64,000 nucleotides of DNA from Myroides sp. JBRI-B21084 (GCF_030545015.1 NZ_CP120653.1:2108001-2172000); one strand, 5' to 3'. Numbered from the stretch's first letter, positions 8,352 through 18,598 are shown. The notes: generated from the sequence alone by a model not told the origin. Made by a program: numbers and translations.

Positions 8352-10352
8352 ATGGCATTAGATAACAAAATTCCTCAAGGTTCTATTTCATCAAAATGGA
8401 CCGATTATAAAGATCATATAAAATTAGTTAACCCGTCAAACAAACGTAATATCGATGTAATTATTGTTGGTACAGGTTTGGCAGGTGGTTCTGCAGCTGC
8501 AACGTTAGCAGAATTAGGTTATAACGTAAAAGCATTTTGCTATCAAGATTCTCCACGTCGTGCGCACTCTATTGCAGCACAAGGAGGTATCAATGCAGCA
8601 AAAAACTATCAAGGTGATGGCGATTCAGTTTACCGTTTATTTTACGATACGGTTAAAGGTGGCGATTACCGCGCACGTGAAGCAAACGTTCACCGTTTAG
8701 CAGAGGTTTCTGTTAACATCATAGATCAATGTGTGGCTCAAGGTGTGCCTTTAGCACGTGAATACGGTGGTTTGTTAGATAACCGTTCATTTGGTGGTAC
8801 GCAAGTTTCACGTACATTCTACGCAAAAGGACAAACAGGACAGCAATTGTTGTTAGGTGCTTATTCTGCAATGAACCGCCAAATTGGTCGTGGAAAAATT
8901 AAAATGTACAACCGCCACGAAATGCTAGATTTAGTAATTGTAAACGGTAAAGCACGTGGTATTATTGCTCGTAACTTAGTTACTGGCGAAATTGAACGTC
9001 ACTCTGCACACGCAGTTGTAATTGCAACAGGTGGTTACGGAAACGTATTTTTCTTATCAACCAATGCAATGGGTTCAAACGTAACAGCTGCTTGGAAAGC
9101 ACACAAACGTGGTGCATATTTTGCAAACCCTTGTTACACACAAATTCACCCTACATGTATTCCAGTTACAGGTGATCACCAATCAAAATTAACTTTGATG
9201 TCAGAATCATTACGTAACGATGGACGTATTTGGGTTCCTAAAAAATTAGAAGATGCACAAGCAATTCGTGAAGGTAAAAAGAAGCCTACCGATTTAGCTG
9301 AAGAAGATAGAGATTACTACTTAGAGCGTCGTTATCCTTCATTTGGTAACTTAGTGCCACGTGACGTAGCTTCACGTGCAGCTAAAGAGCGTTGTGATGC
9401 TGGGTATGGTGTAAACGCAACTGGTGAAGCTGTTTATTTAGATTTTGCCGCTGCAATTGAACGTTACGGTAAAGAACAAGCACGTATTAATAACTTAGAC
9501 GAAAACAATGCTAAGTTAGTTTACGATTTAGGTAAAAAAGTGGTTGAAAATAAATACGGTAACTTATTCCAAATGTACTACAAAATTGTAGACGAGGATC
9601 CGTACAAAACACCAATGATGATTTATCCTGCAGTACACTATACAATGGGTGGTGTTTGGGTTGATTATAACTTAATGACTACTGTTGAAGGTTGTTACTG
9701 TATTGGTGAAGCAAACTTCTCTGACCACGGTGCAAACCGCTTAGGGGCATCGGCATTAATGCAAGGTTTAGCTGATGGATATTTTGTATTGCCTTACACA
9801 ATTGGTGATTATTTATCAGATGATATCCGTACAGGAAAAATTTCAACAGATTTACCAGAGTTCGACGAAGCTGAAAAGAATGTTCGCACCATGATTGATC
9901 ATTTAATGAACAATAAAGGAACACATTCGGTTGACTACTTCCACAAAAAATTAGGAAAAATTATGTGGAATAAAGTAGGTATGGCTCGTAACGAACAAGG
10001 ATTAAACGAAGCAATGGAAGAAATTGCAGCATTACGCGAAGATTTTTACAAAAACGTAAAAGTTTCTGGTATTGCAGAATCATTTAACCAAGAGTTAGAA
10101 AAAGCTTTACGTGTAGCCGATTTCTTAGAATTAGGTGAATTATTTGCAAAAGATGCGTTACACCGTGAAGAATCATGTGGTGGACACTTCCGCGAAGAAC
10201 ACCAAACAGAAGAAGGTGAAGCAAAACGTGACGATGAAAACTTCTCTTACGTTGCAGCTTGGGAATACAAAGGAAATCCGCGCGAAGCAGTGCTTCACAA
10301 AGAACCTTTAGTTTATGAAAACATTAAAATGGTAACTCGTAGTTATAAATAA
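8352..10352 (+). CDS. sdhA: Succinate dehydrogenase/fumarate reductase flavoprotein subunit
   Basis: This 666-residue subunit carries covalent FAD and the dicarboxylate site of complex II. The FAD-binding motif is [19 protein letters not shown]. The flavinylation region [20 protein letters not shown] contains the His that binds FAD, and [15 protein letters not shown] and GGVWVDYNL follow the family pattern. The ATG at 8352 is chosen over the TTG codon at 8346. The gene ends one base before the ATG of the next gene, so the two are translationally coupled, although that gene is not a known complex II subunit. Confidence 0.96.
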   Translation: MALDNKIPQGSISSKWTDYKDHIKLVNPSNKRNIDVIIVGTGLAGGSAAATLAELGYNVKAFCYQDSPRRAHSIAAQGGINAAKNYQGDGDSVYRLFYDTVKGGDYRAREANVHRLAEVSVNIIDQCVAQGVPLAREYGGLLDNRSFGGTQVSRTFYAKGQTGQQLLLGAYSAMNRQIGRGKIKMYNRHEMLDLVIVNGKARGIIARNLVTGEIERHSAHAVVIATGGYGNVFFLSTNAMGSNVTAAWKAHKRGAYFANPCYTQIHPTCIPVTGDHQSKLTLMSESLRNDGRIWVPKKLEDAQAIREGKKKPTDLAEEDRDYYLERRYPSFGNLVPRDVASRAAKERCDAGYGVNATGEAVYLDFAAAIERYGKEQARINNLDENNAKLVYDLGKKVVENKYGNLFQMYYKIVDEDPYKTPMMIYPAVHYTMGGVWVDYNLMTTVEGCYCIGEANFSDHGANRLGASALMQGLADGYFVLPYTIGDYLSDDIRTGKISTDLPEFDEAEKNVRTMIDHLMNNKGTHSVDYFHKKLGKIMWNKVGMARNEQGLNEAMEEIAALREDFYKNVKVSGIAESFNQELEKALRVADFLELGELFAKDALHREESCGGHFREEHQTEEGEAKRDDENFSYVAAWEYKGNPREAVLHKEPLVYENIKMVTRSYK

Positions 10353-10353
10353 C

Positions 10354-10941
10354 ATGAAAAGTATTTATAAACTTGTAATTGCTTTAATTTTATTTGTATC
10401 AACTTTATCATACGGTCAAAAAACCGATTTTCAAGAAATTAAAAAACCATCAGCAGGTAAATCGTTGGTTTATTTAATACGTTCAAACGGAATAGGTGCC
10501 GCTTTAAATTTTAGAGTTTATGATAAAGAAAATTTTATTGGTAAAATTTCGTCGGGGACTTATATAGTTTATGAAACAAGCCCTGGTGAACATATTTTTT
10601 GGGCAGCATCAGAAAACAGAGATTTTGTAAAAGCAAACTTAAATGCCGATCAAGTTTATGTAATTGATGTTGAAGGAAAAATGGGTATGGTATTAGCCGC
10701 AGTTAATTTAAATCCATTAGATCCAAACAATAAAAAAGATCAAAATAAATTTTATAAGGTTATTAAGAGACATACTGAATTGGCCTACAATCCAAATTCA
10801 ATAGATGCCGAAGATAAGGCAGAAAATGTTTATAAGGCAATGGCTAAATACGATGAATTAGTCAAAAAAAACAACAACAAAATAAGAAGTTTATCGGCAG
10901 AACAAACATTTCAGCACGCTAATAAACCTCAAAAAAAATAA
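10354..10941 (+). CDS. DUF2846-like secreted protein inserted in the sdh operon
   Basis: A 195-residue protein with signal peptide MKSIYKLVIALILFVSTLSYGQ. The central region, from about KPSAGKSLVYLIRSNGIG to QVYVIDVEGKMGM, resembles the DUF2846 fold found in small bacterial lipoproteins (Ser/Gly-rich turn, then SPGEHIFWA). The tail after residue 140 is Lys/Asn-rich. It starts one base after the sdhA stop and ends 63 bp before sdhB, so it is cotranscribed with complex II. Nothing in the sequence ties it to electron transfer: no cysteines, no haem motif, no membrane helix beyond the signal. Function unknown. Confidence 0.75.
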   Translation: MKSIYKLVIALILFVSTLSYGQKTDFQEIKKPSAGKSLVYLIRSNGIGAALNFRVYDKENFIGKISSGTYIVYETSPGEHIFWAASENRDFVKANLNADQVYVIDVEGKMGMVLAAVNLNPLDPNNKKDQNKFYKVIKRHTELAYNPNSIDAEDKAENVYKAMAKYDELVKKNNNKIRSLSAEQTFQHANKPQKK

Positions 10942-11004
10942 TTCAGATAGTTAACAAGGTCATATTAATTTATTGATTATTTGACTAATAAAACTTGACA
11001 AAAG

Positions 11005-11748
11005 ATGAATCTTACATTAAAAATTTGGCGTCAAAAAAACGCAAAAGATAATGGTCAAATGGTCGATTATAAAATCGGCGGTGTAGAACCAGACATGTCA
11101 TTCCTTGAAATGTTAGACGTTTTAAATAACGAGTTAATTGAAAAAGGAGATGACCCAGTAGCATTCGATCACGATTGTCGTGAAGGTATTTGTGGTATGT
11201 GTTCGTTATTTATTAACGGTGAAGCGCATGGTCCAGATCGTGGAGTAACAACTTGTCAGTTACACATGCGTAAGTTTAAAGACGGCGATACTATTTACAT
11301 TGAACCTTTCCGTGCTAAAGCATTTCCGGTAATTAAGGATTTAGTTGTAGATCGTTCTTCTTTTGAACGTATTCAGCATGCAGGTGGTTTCGTTTCTGTA
11401 AATACTTCTGGTAATACACAAGATGCAAATGCGTTACCTATTCGTAAAGATAATGCAGACAAAGCATTTGATGCTGCAGCTTGTATTGGTTGTGGTGCTT
11501 GTGTAGCAACTTGTAAAAATTCATCGGCTATGTTGTTTGTGTCGGCTAAAGTTTCGCAATACGCATTGTTACCACAAGGTAGAGTTGAAGCTACAGAACG
11601 TGTATTAAACATGGTTGAAGCTATGGATAATGAAGGTTTTGGTAACTGTACCAATACAGGTGCTTGTGAAGTAGAGTGCCCTAAAGGTATTTCGTTAGAA
11701 AACATTGCACGTATGAACCGTGAATATTTATCTGCATCAATTAAATAA
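11005..11748 (+). CDS. sdhB: Succinate dehydrogenase/fumarate reductase iron-sulfur subunit
   Basis: This 247-residue subunit carries the three Fe-S clusters of complex II. The 2Fe-2S ligands are in [18 protein letters not shown] plus the Cys of TTCQLHM. The 4Fe-4S motif is [12 protein letters not shown] (about residue 158), and the 3Fe-4S and final ligands lie in [16 protein letters not shown]. All three ligand sets are present. It is last in the operon and separated from sdhA by the DUF2846-like gene; the 63-bp gap before it contains no obvious terminator. A strong terminator follows it. Confidence 0.95.
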   Translation: MNLTLKIWRQKNAKDNGQMVDYKIGGVEPDMSFLEMLDVLNNELIEKGDDPVAFDHDCREGICGMCSLFINGEAHGPDRGVTTCQLHMRKFKDGDTIYIEPFRAKAFPVIKDLVVDRSSFERIQHAGGFVSVNTSGNTQDANALPIRKDNADKAFDAAACIGCGACVATCKNSSAMLFVSAKVSQYALLPQGRVEATERVLNMVEAMDNEGFGNCTNTGACEVECPKGISLENIARMNREYLSASIK

Positions 11749-11767
11749 TATTTTATTTAAATACTTT

Positions 11768-11800
11768 AAAAAATCCAAACTTTTTAGTTTGGATTTTTTA
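11768..11800 (+). terminator. Terminator of the sdh operon
   Basis: AAATCCAAAC and GTTTGGATTT pair around TTTTTA and run into a T tract, 20 bp after the sdhB stop. Confidence 0.85.
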
Positions 11801-11826
11801 TTTTTGATGGAATTTAAACAAACAAT

Positions 11827-12642
11827 ATGAAAAATATTTATTTATTACTACTTACATTCGCTTCAATAGGCGCTAACTCTCAATTTATTTATTGGAAATC
11901 TAACGAAGAAATTCCAGATCAAGCAATGGTTGTTTTTAATAACGATTCATCTAAAACTGGTTACATTAAAAACAATAAAACAGCAAATGTTGGTCTTAGA
12001 ATGTTGTCATTGGATCCTAAACTTTTTAGACATGCCGATGTGGAAGCAGATAAAATTCTATTTAAAGAAGAAGGTGGTTCTAATTATGTTGAAATTCCTG
12101 CTAATACTATTAAACACGTAATTTTTTCGGGCGAAGAACCTACTCGATTTGATAAAATTACCGTTTTCAAATTCGATAAAAGATCACTTGAAGTAAAAGA
12201 AGATGAACCGGCAACCATGTTTCAAATTCCAAGGGTAGATGATTTTATTGTATTATATTCTAATTACTACATAAACGTGGGTAGTAATGGTTCTATAAAC
12301 GATGAAATTTATTTTTACGTTAAACAAAAAGATAGTGACAAAACCTTTTATATGCGTTTTTTTGGTGGAAGCAGAAACAAAGATATCTTTCCTTCGTTAA
12401 AAATTTTGGCTCCTAAAAATGCTCAATTTGCTGATTACTTAGAAAAATTACGCGAGAAGAAATCAACCGAATATAAAGAATACAACGCAGCCGAAGAAAA
12501 GGTAATGGAAGAAGCAAAAGCGTACATAAAAGAAAATAGAAAAGAAATAAAATACGTACAACAACAAACCATTTTATACAATGCCCGTTTTGGTTTTATG
12601 TTTTCGTACTTAAGCAAAAAATTAGAACAATTTGCTAGTTAA
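11827..12642 (+). CDS. Secreted protein, unknown function
   Basis: A 271-residue protein with signal peptide MKNIYLLLLTFASIGANSQ. The body alternates beta-rich stretches (YVEIPANTIKHVIFSG) and ends in a charged helical segment (about 200-250, many Glu and Lys). It has no cysteines and no T9SS C-terminal domain. I do not recognise the family; short-range similarity to other Bacteroidota hypothetical exported proteins is likely but cannot be shown here. The amidase gene begins 20 bp after its stop, so the two may be cotranscribed. Confidence 0.7.
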   Translation: MKNIYLLLLTFASIGANSQFIYWKSNEEIPDQAMVVFNNDSSKTGYIKNNKTANVGLRMLSLDPKLFRHADVEADKILFKEEGGSNYVEIPANTIKHVIFSGEEPTRFDKITVFKFDKRSLEVKEDEPATMFQIPRVDDFIVLYSNYYINVGSNGSINDEIYFYVKQKDSDKTFYMRFFGGSRNKDIFPSLKILAPKNAQFADYLEKLREKKSTEYKEYNAAEEKVMEEAKAYIKENRKEIKYVQQQTILYNARFGFMFSYLSKKLEQFAS

Positions 12643-12662
12643 TTGCTGTAAAAAATAGGTCT

Positions 12663-13433
12663 ATGCAAGTTGCCTTACTACAATTTAATACGCTTTGGGA
12701 AAATAAACAAGCAAATTTACAGTTCGTACAAACACAAATAAATACGTTGCCAAATGCTGTAGATTTGGTTGTTTTGCCAGAAATGTTTACCACTGGTTTT
12801 ACCATGAATGCTTTGCATTTGGCCGAAGCTGAACAAGGAGAGACCTTACAAACGCTTCAACAACTAGCTATAAAAAATAATGTAGCAATTACAGGCAGTT
12901 GGATTGTTAAAGAAAACAATAATTTTTATAATCGTTTGTTTTTTGTATATCCTAACGGCACCTATAAAACGTATAATAAACGCCATTTGTTTACACTGGC
13001 TGGTGAGGACAAAACGTATACCGCAGGAACCAATCAAGTGTTAGTGTCATATAAAAACTGGAATATATGTTTGTTAATTTGTTACGATTTACGTTTTCCG
13101 GTTTTTTCACGAATTGTAAATTCCAACTACGATTTATTGGTTTACGTTGCATCGTGGCCTGATCGTAGAATTAACGCTTGGGATGCATTACTCAAGGCTA
13201 GAGCAATTGAAAATATGAGTTATGTTGTGGCTGTAAACCGATGCGGAATCGATCCTCAAAATGTATTGTATTCCGGACATTCTCAAATTATTGATTTTAT
13301 GGGTGAACATTTGGTAGCACCTTATGAAAAGGAAGAAATACAAATAGCAACATTACAAAAAGAACCCTTGCAAATTGCACGAGAAAAATTGGCGTTTTTA
13401 AACGATGCCGATGCGTTTGAATTATTACGTTAA
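12663..13433 (+). CDS. Carbon-nitrogen hydrolase, omega-amidase-like
   Basis: A 256-residue cytoplasmic enzyme of the nitrilase superfamily. The Glu-Lys-Cys triad is visible: Glu in DLVVLPEMFTTGF (about residue 42), Lys in YKTYNKRHLF (about 104), and Cys in ICLLICYDLRFPVF (about 140). The length and the CYDLRFP signature fit YafV/Nit2-type omega-amidases, which hydrolyse alpha-ketoglutaramate and alpha-ketosuccinamate in glutamine transaminase cycles and methionine salvage. The exact substrate is an inference from the subfamily. Confidence 0.88.
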   Translation: MQVALLQFNTLWENKQANLQFVQTQINTLPNAVDLVVLPEMFTTGFTMNALHLAEAEQGETLQTLQQLAIKNNVAITGSWIVKENNNFYNRLFFVYPNGTYKTYNKRHLFTLAGEDKTYTAGTNQVLVSYKNWNICLLICYDLRFPVFSRIVNSNYDLLVYVASWPDRRINAWDALLKARAIENMSYVVAVNRCGIDPQNVLYSGHSQIIDFMGEHLVAPYEKEEIQIATLQKEPLQIAREKLAFLNDADAFELLR

Positions 13434-13578
13434 ATTTTAAGTGTTTCATTTAACGTTTTATTTGTAAAATTCAAAATATTTTAACTATATTTATAGCACT
13501 TGTAAGGTTTTTGATTAGATGAGTTTATTAGTTTTTCTATAGGATAGCTTTACTGAATTAATGTTTAGATAGATTATC

Positions 13579-14553
13579 ATGAAAAACCCAATAAAATATA
13601 CAACGTTATTGCTTATGTTGTTAAGCATAACATCGGTAAAAGGACAGGTTCTTTATGCTGAAGATTTTGAAAGTTATAATGTAGGACCATTTCCAAGTTA
13701 TACAAAAGGTTGGAAAGTAAGTGGTAGTTACAATGATATACGTATTTTTAATGAGCCAAATCGTGGTAAGGTACTAGCTTGGGGGTGGAATATAATGCCA
13801 GCTGGTCAGTATAGTTTTGCAAGTTGTTTGCAAGGAGGTGTTTTGGATAAGTTTGAAAAACGCGATCCAGGTAATGACATTTTAAAAATTGAATTTGAAT
13901 TTTATTCAAAAGATTTTACAGGAGATCTTGCCGAAGTATTTGAATCGCGTATAGGCTTAACACCAAATGGTTATTTTTTTAGATGCGAAATTAATCCTAA
14001 TGAATCTTCAATAGATACATCGGTTTTATATGCAGGGAAAATTAAAAAAGCATATGACCACAAATGGATAAAAGTTGAAGTGTATTATGAATATATAGAA
14101 ATTACTGATTCTTGGGAAATTCTAATATGCATTCCTATGTTACAATATTGGGACCTTCAAAAAGAGAAAGAACTTTTATCTGAAGATATTATAATAGGAT
14201 TTAGTGCATATAAACCAAAAGTGAATTATTCTGGAGCGTTGGTGAAATATGATAATATTAAAGTTTCAGCGGTTCCAACTCGTCCGGCTTTTGCAAGTGT
14301 AAACGATTTGATTTCATCTAAATTTAATGTATATCCAACTCCAGCAACTAATGTAGTGAACATTACCAACGCCGAAAATATGCAAATTCAACAAGTTTCG
14401 GTTTGCGATATAAATGGCAAGCGGTTAAACACCCAAAACTATACTAACGAAACCGAAATTAAGTTTAATACAGAAAAACTTGTAAGTGGTACATATATGC
14501 TGCATATATATACCAATCGTGGTATAGCAGTTAAAAAAATGATGAAAAAATAA
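13579..14553 (+). CDS. T9SS-exported protein with type A sorting domain
   Basis: A 324-residue protein with signal peptide MKNPIKYTTLLLMLLSITSVKGQ. A jelly-roll-like N-terminal domain begins LYAEDFESYNVGPF. The C-terminal 75 residues are a type A sorting domain: SKFNVYPTPATNVVNITNAE, then VCDINGKRLNTQ, LVSGTYMLHIYT and a Lys-rich end KKMMKK. Type IX secretion cleaves this domain while exporting or anchoring the cargo on the cell surface. It is one of three related genes in the window, with those at 18827 and 42411. The cargo activity is unknown, though the EDFESY start suggests a carbohydrate-binding-like sandwich. Confidence 0.88.
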   Translation: MKNPIKYTTLLLMLLSITSVKGQVLYAEDFESYNVGPFPSYTKGWKVSGSYNDIRIFNEPNRGKVLAWGWNIMPAGQYSFASCLQGGVLDKFEKRDPGNDILKIEFEFYSKDFTGDLAEVFESRIGLTPNGYFFRCEINPNESSIDTSVLYAGKIKKAYDHKWIKVEVYYEYIEITDSWEILICIPMLQYWDLQKEKELLSEDIIIGFSAYKPKVNYSGALVKYDNIKVSAVPTRPAFASVNDLISSKFNVYPTPATNVVNITNAENMQIQQVSVCDINGKRLNTQNYTNETEIKFNTEKLVSGTYMLHIYTNRGIAVKKMMKK

Positions 14554-14589
14554 ACAATAAAACCTTCCAAGTGGAAGGTTTTATTGTTT
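14552..14589. terminator. Bidirectional terminator with a 17-bp perfect stem
   Basis: AAACAATAAAACCTTCC and its exact complement flank a four-base AAGT loop. It starts inside the stop codon region of the T9SS gene and ends one base before the stop of the convergent Ig-like lipoprotein gene, so it can serve both. Confidence 0.9.
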
Positions 14590-14590
14590 A

Positions 14591-16195
14591 TTAGGGTAAC
14601 GTAATGGTTTCATTTAATTCCCAATTGGCTCGTATATCAAAAACCTTGTTGGGTAAAATAACGTTTTCGGGCTGTTTTCGTTCTAAATAATTACCGGTAT
14701 CCCACATTTTATTTTTGTTGGCATCTTCAATAATACGTACAGAGTATTTGTCGGGTTCAACAGCTTTAAAATCTATGATACTTTCTTCGGTTATGTAAAT
14801 AAAATCGTAAACTTTTTCATCTTTTGTAAGCAATTCAAAAATAATTGGATAGTTAACTGTACCAGCCAAGCTAAAGGTAATGTTTCCATAATCGGTTAAT
14901 TTACCTGTTTGAAAACGCTGTACTATTTCGGTTTTTAAAGCGGTATCATAAACATCATTAATACTGTTTGGTTTTAAAAAAACAGTGTATTTTTCATCTT
15001 CAAATTTATCAAACACAATTTTAACTAAATTATTTAATGAATCGTTTTTAATGGTAAACGGTATTTGAACCGAATCTTTACTAATAACTTGTATTAAATG
15101 ATTAGCAATTGTTTTAACAGGTGTGTTAGTGCTAAAAGCAATGGTGTCGCGGTATTGAATAGCACCTGTTTTTAAAAATTTAACTTGTAAGGTGTCAATT
15201 GGTTTTAAAGTACGTGGTGTAACTGTGTGCGTTTTGTTGTAGCTGCCTTGTTTAAAGTGAAACTGCAACGAATCATAATTTGCAAGCGGAGTAAAAATGT
15301 AAATAGAATCTTTATTAGGTACTTTGTAAAAATGCGCGGGTATGTTTTTGTTGTTTCCTTTAACGTTTACACTTAAATTTTTAGGGTTACCCTCATAAGC
15401 TGCTAACCATTTGTTTTGACTTACCATTGATGGGCGATAAGCAGTTGTTGGTTTTTTCTCTGAAAATAATTTTAAATGAAGGGTGCTTGTTGTTGGCAAC
15501 GTAATGGGTTGATCTAAAAAACCAATTTTATCTGATTTTGGATCAAATTTATAATTGCTGTTTTTTTCTTGCAATGCAACTAAATAATAGCTGCCTGCTT
15601 TTAAATTTTCTAATTGTGCGGTAGTAATACTGTCTTTTGCACTTGCAACATATAAAGGTTTCTTTTTGTAAATTGTAGAATCGTTAAAACCTTCTTTTTC
15701 GTAAAGTAAAACATTTACCGTACCTTTTGTTTTGTTTAAATAAGCGTCTTTAAAAGTAGTGTTTAGTTTTAACGAATCAATAGTTTGCCCCGTTGCAAAC
15801 ACGTATTTAAAATTGCTAAGTGTGTTACTTTCGTTATTATCTTGTATGCTTTCACCAAAATTAAAACTATAAGTTGTATTTGGTTTTAACGTATCAAAAA
15901 TTTTAATTTTAATAAACTTGCTTGGATACCCCATTGGCGTAATTTCGGGCATGGTTTCCATAGGTGGCGAAATAATAAGCTGCTGGTTAACTTTATTAAG
16001 CTTTACATATTCATCAAAATAAATTAAAATAGTGTTATCTTTAAATTGATTGCTAAAGTTTTTAGGTGCTGTTGATAAAATTACGGGTGCTAAAGTATCT
16101 TTAGCTCCGCCAGTAATTGTGCCACGTTTTGCACAATTGGTAAAAAGTGCAAGTGTTAAAACGGTTAAAAAAATAAAATATCGTACAAATTTCAT
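14591..16195 (-). CDS. Lipoprotein with bacterial Ig-like (Big_5) domain
   Basis: A 534-residue lipoprotein: the signal sequence ends LALFTNCAKRG, with the lipidated Cys at residue 22. The sequence starting PVILSTAPKNFSNQFKDNTI, followed by IYFDEYVKLNKVNQ, is the SbsA-type Ig-like (Big_5) domain, at about residues 37-140. The remainder is beta-rich repeats without catalytic motifs. Homologues occur widely in Bacteroidota as cell-envelope proteins of unknown role. ComF lies just upstream on the same strand, 46 bp away, so the two may share a transcript. Confidence 0.85.
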   Translation of the reverse strand: MKFVRYFIFLTVLTLALFTNCAKRGTITGGAKDTLAPVILSTAPKNFSNQFKDNTILIYFDEYVKLNKVNQQLIISPPMETMPEITPMGYPSKFIKIKIFDTLKPNTTYSFNFGESIQDNNESNTLSNFKYVFATGQTIDSLKLNTTFKDAYLNKTKGTVNVLLYEKEGFNDSTIYKKKPLYVASAKDSITTAQLENLKAGSYYLVALQEKNSNYKFDPKSDKIGFLDQPITLPTTSTLHLKLFSEKKPTTAYRPSMVSQNKWLAAYEGNPKNLSVNVKGNNKNIPAHFYKVPNKDSIYIFTPLANYDSLQFHFKQGSYNKTHTVTPRTLKPIDTLQVKFLKTGAIQYRDTIAFSTNTPVKTIANHLIQVISKDSVQIPFTIKNDSLNNLVKIVFDKFEDEKYTVFLKPNSINDVYDTALKTEIVQRFQTGKLTDYGNITFSLAGTVNYPIIFELLTKDEKVYDFIYITEESIIDFKAVEPDKYSVRIIEDANKNKMWDTGNYLERKQPENVILPNKVFDIRANWELNETITLP

Positions 16196-16241
16196 TCGTA
16201 ATAAATTTACAATGCAAAGTAACTATTTTTATTTGACTTTT

Positions 16242-16928
16242 TTAGCGTGTATAAGCCATAGTTAAAATGCTTATTTTGTGGGTTGTATTTTTTAAAATAC
16301 AATTCCCTGCATTTTCTAAGGTTGATCCTGTGGTCATTACATCATCAATCAATAAAAAATGGGTGCTTTTTAAATAATTGTACTTTGGATTTACAACAAA
16401 TTCTGTAGTTTTTTTTGCCCGTTGAAAAATATTTTTCTTTGTTTGGCTGCCGCTTTTATGTACTTTAATTAAGTAATCTTTATAAAAAGGCAGGTTTAAG
16501 TTATTGCTTAGTTCGGTACAAAATGCAGCTAATTGGTTGTACCCACGTTTGCGTTCTTTACTAGGGTGTAACGGAATGCATACAATTGCTTGCGTTTCTA
16601 TAAAAACAGCATTATTTTTAAATTGCTTTAATGCAAGCTCAGCAAAAAATACCCCTATGTTTTGTTGGTTTTTGTATTTTAATTCATGAAGTAATTTTTG
16701 TGTAACGCTATCTTTAGAAAAATATAAAACTGCTGCACAATAAGTTACTTTTAATTTACCATAAAAACGACGTTTCATTTCGGTATTATCACTAACAGCA
16801 ACCGGTATAAAGGGTAAATGTAATAAACATGTAGGGCATAAGGCATCACTCTGTTTAGGTATAACAGCATTGCAACCATAACAAAGTTGTGGATAAAATA
16901 AATCAAAAACAGTTTTAAACAACCACAT
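16242..16928 (-). CDS. comF: ComF family phosphoribosyltransferase-like protein
   Basis: A 228-residue protein of the ComF/GntX family. The N terminus has a four-cysteine zinc-finger pattern (CYGC near residue 17 and CPTC near 31). The C-terminal half holds the phosphoribosyltransferase loop LLIDDVMTTGSTLENAG. IPLHPSKERKRGYNQL is the conserved ComF motif. ComF is needed for DNA uptake in competent bacteria, where it may help single-stranded DNA handling; in non-competent species the role is unclear. No other competence gene is seen in the window. Confidence 0.9.
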   Translation of the reverse strand: MWLFKTVFDLFYPQLCYGCNAVIPKQSDALCPTCLLHLPFIPVAVSDNTEMKRRFYGKLKVTYCAAVLYFSKDSVTQKLLHELKYKNQQNIGVFFAELALKQFKNNAVFIETQAIVCIPLHPSKERKRGYNQLAAFCTELSNNLNLPFYKDYLIKVHKSGSQTKKNIFQRAKKTTEFVVNPKYNYLKSTHFLLIDDVMTTGSTLENAGNCILKNTTHKISILTMAYTR

Positions 16929-17022
16929 TCACAACAAGTTTATGTACCTTTGTGTAATATACAATAAAAAATAATAGTTTTTTAAACTTTGTATTATAAA
17001 ATTTAACTATCAGCAATTTTAG

Positions 17023-17030
17023 TATTTTTG
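17023..17030 (+). promoter_or_regulatory. -7 element directly before glyS
   Basis: TATTTTTG ends only four bases before the glyS ATG. If used, the transcript would begin at or next to the start codon (leaderless or nearly so). A second match, TACCTTTG, lies at 16945-16952 and would give a normal leader. Confidence 0.45.
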
Positions 17031-17034
17031 CACT

Positions 17035-18579
17035 ATGGCAAAACAAGACGACATTTTTAAAAATGTAATTTCGCACGCAAAAGAGTATGGATATATTTTT
17101 CCATCAAGCGAAATTTACGATGGATTAAGTGCTGTGTACGATTACGCACAGAACGGTGTAGAGTTAAAAAAGAACATTCGTGAATACTGGTGGAAAGCCA
17201 TGGTACAAATGCACGAAAACATTGTGGGTATTGATGCATCTATTTTTATGCACCCAACCACATGGAAAGCTTCTGGGCACGTTGATGCTTTTAACGATCC
17301 GTTAATTGATAATAAAGATTCTAAAAAAAGATACCGCGCCGACGTTTTAATTGAAGATTATTGCGAAAAACTTTGGCAAAAAGCGCAAAAAGAAATCGAA
17401 AAAGCTAAAACACGTTTTGGCGATGCTTTTAACGAACAAGAATTTATAACAGCCAACCCACGCGTTGTTGAATATCTTTCTAAAAAGAAACAAATTTTAG
17501 AACGCATGGCTCATGGACTTGATTCGGGCAATTTAGAAGATGTAAAAGCTTTAATTGAAGAATTAGGTATTGCCGATCCTGAAACGGGTTCTAAAAATTG
17601 GACCGATGTACGCCAGTTTAATCTTATGTTTGGTACCAAGTTAGGCGCTTCGGCCGATACTGCTATGGATTTATACCTACGCCCAGAAACCGCTCAAGGT
17701 ATTTTTGTAAACTTTTTAAACGTACAAAAAACCGGACGTATGAAAATTCCGTTTGGTATTGCACAAACAGGAAAAGCGTTTCGTAACGAAATTGTTGCGC
17801 GTCAGTTTATTTTCCGTATGCGCGAATTTGAACAAATGGAAATGCAGTTTTTTGTAAAACCTGGCGAAGAAATGACGTATTACGAGTATTGGAAAGAAAC
17901 GCGTTTAAAATGGCATTTATCATTAGGGTTAGGAAAAGAAAATTACCGTTTTCACGACCACGAAAAATTAGCACATTACGCAAACGCTGCTGCCGATATT
18001 GAATTTAACTTCCCATTTGGCTTTAAAGAATTAGAAGGCATTCATTCGCGTACCGATTTTGATTTAAAAGCACACGAACAACATTCAGGTAAAAAGTTAC
18101 AATTTTTTGATAACGAAACCAACACCTCGTATGTACCGTATGTAGTAGAAACATCGGTAGGGTTAGACCGTATGTTCTTAGCTGTTTTTTCAAAAGCTTT
18201 ACAAGAAGAAACCTTAGAAGATGGATCAACACGTACCGTATTAAAATTACCTGCCGTTTTAGCGCCAACAAAAGCAGCGGTGTTACCGTTGGTTAAAAAA
18301 GATGGTTTACCAGATGTTGCCCGCCAAATTATGGAAGATTTAAAATGGGATTTTAATATGGCTTATGACGAAAAAGATGCTGTTGGCCGCCGTTACCGTC
18401 GCCAAGATGCATTGGGAACACCATTTTGCATCACCGTTGACCACCAAACTTTAGAAGACAAAACCGTAACCATTCGCCACCGCGACACCATGAAACAAGA
18501 CCGTGTTTCTATTTCAGAATTACGAAATATCATCAACGAAGAAGTTTCAATGCGTAATTGGTTGTTAAAAACAAAATAA
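17035..18579 (+). CDS. glyS: Glycyl-tRNA synthetase (single-chain class II)
   Basis: A 514-residue class II synthetase that attaches glycine to tRNA-Gly, of the alpha2 (archaeal/eukaryal-like GlyQS) type and not the alpha2-beta2 bacterial type. Motif 1 region DVLIEDYCEKLWQ, motif 2 AFRNEIVARQFIFRMREFEQ and motif 3 VVETSVGLDRMFLAVF are present. The C-terminal anticodon-binding domain (about 400-510) includes LPLVKKDGLPDVARQI and RRYRRQDALGTPFCITVDH. Length is slightly above the usual 450-510. Monocistronic, with its own terminator. Confidence 0.95.
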   Translation: MAKQDDIFKNVISHAKEYGYIFPSSEIYDGLSAVYDYAQNGVELKKNIREYWWKAMVQMHENIVGIDASIFMHPTTWKASGHVDAFNDPLIDNKDSKKRYRADVLIEDYCEKLWQKAQKEIEKAKTRFGDAFNEQEFITANPRVVEYLSKKKQILERMAHGLDSGNLEDVKALIEELGIADPETGSKNWTDVRQFNLMFGTKLGASADTAMDLYLRPETAQGIFVNFLNVQKTGRMKIPFGIAQTGKAFRNEIVARQFIFRMREFEQMEMQFFVKPGEEMTYYEYWKETRLKWHLSLGLGKENYRFHDHEKLAHYANAAADIEFNFPFGFKELEGIHSRTDFDLKAHEQHSGKKLQFFDNETNTSYVPYVVETSVGLDRMFLAVFSKALQEETLEDGSTRTVLKLPAVLAPTKAAVLPLVKKDGLPDVARQIMEDLKWDFNMAYDEKDAVGRRYRRQDALGTPFCITVDHQTLEDKTVTIRHRDTMKQDRVSISELRNIINEEVSMRNWLLKTK

Positions 18580-18598
18580 CATACTTTTTTACATATTT

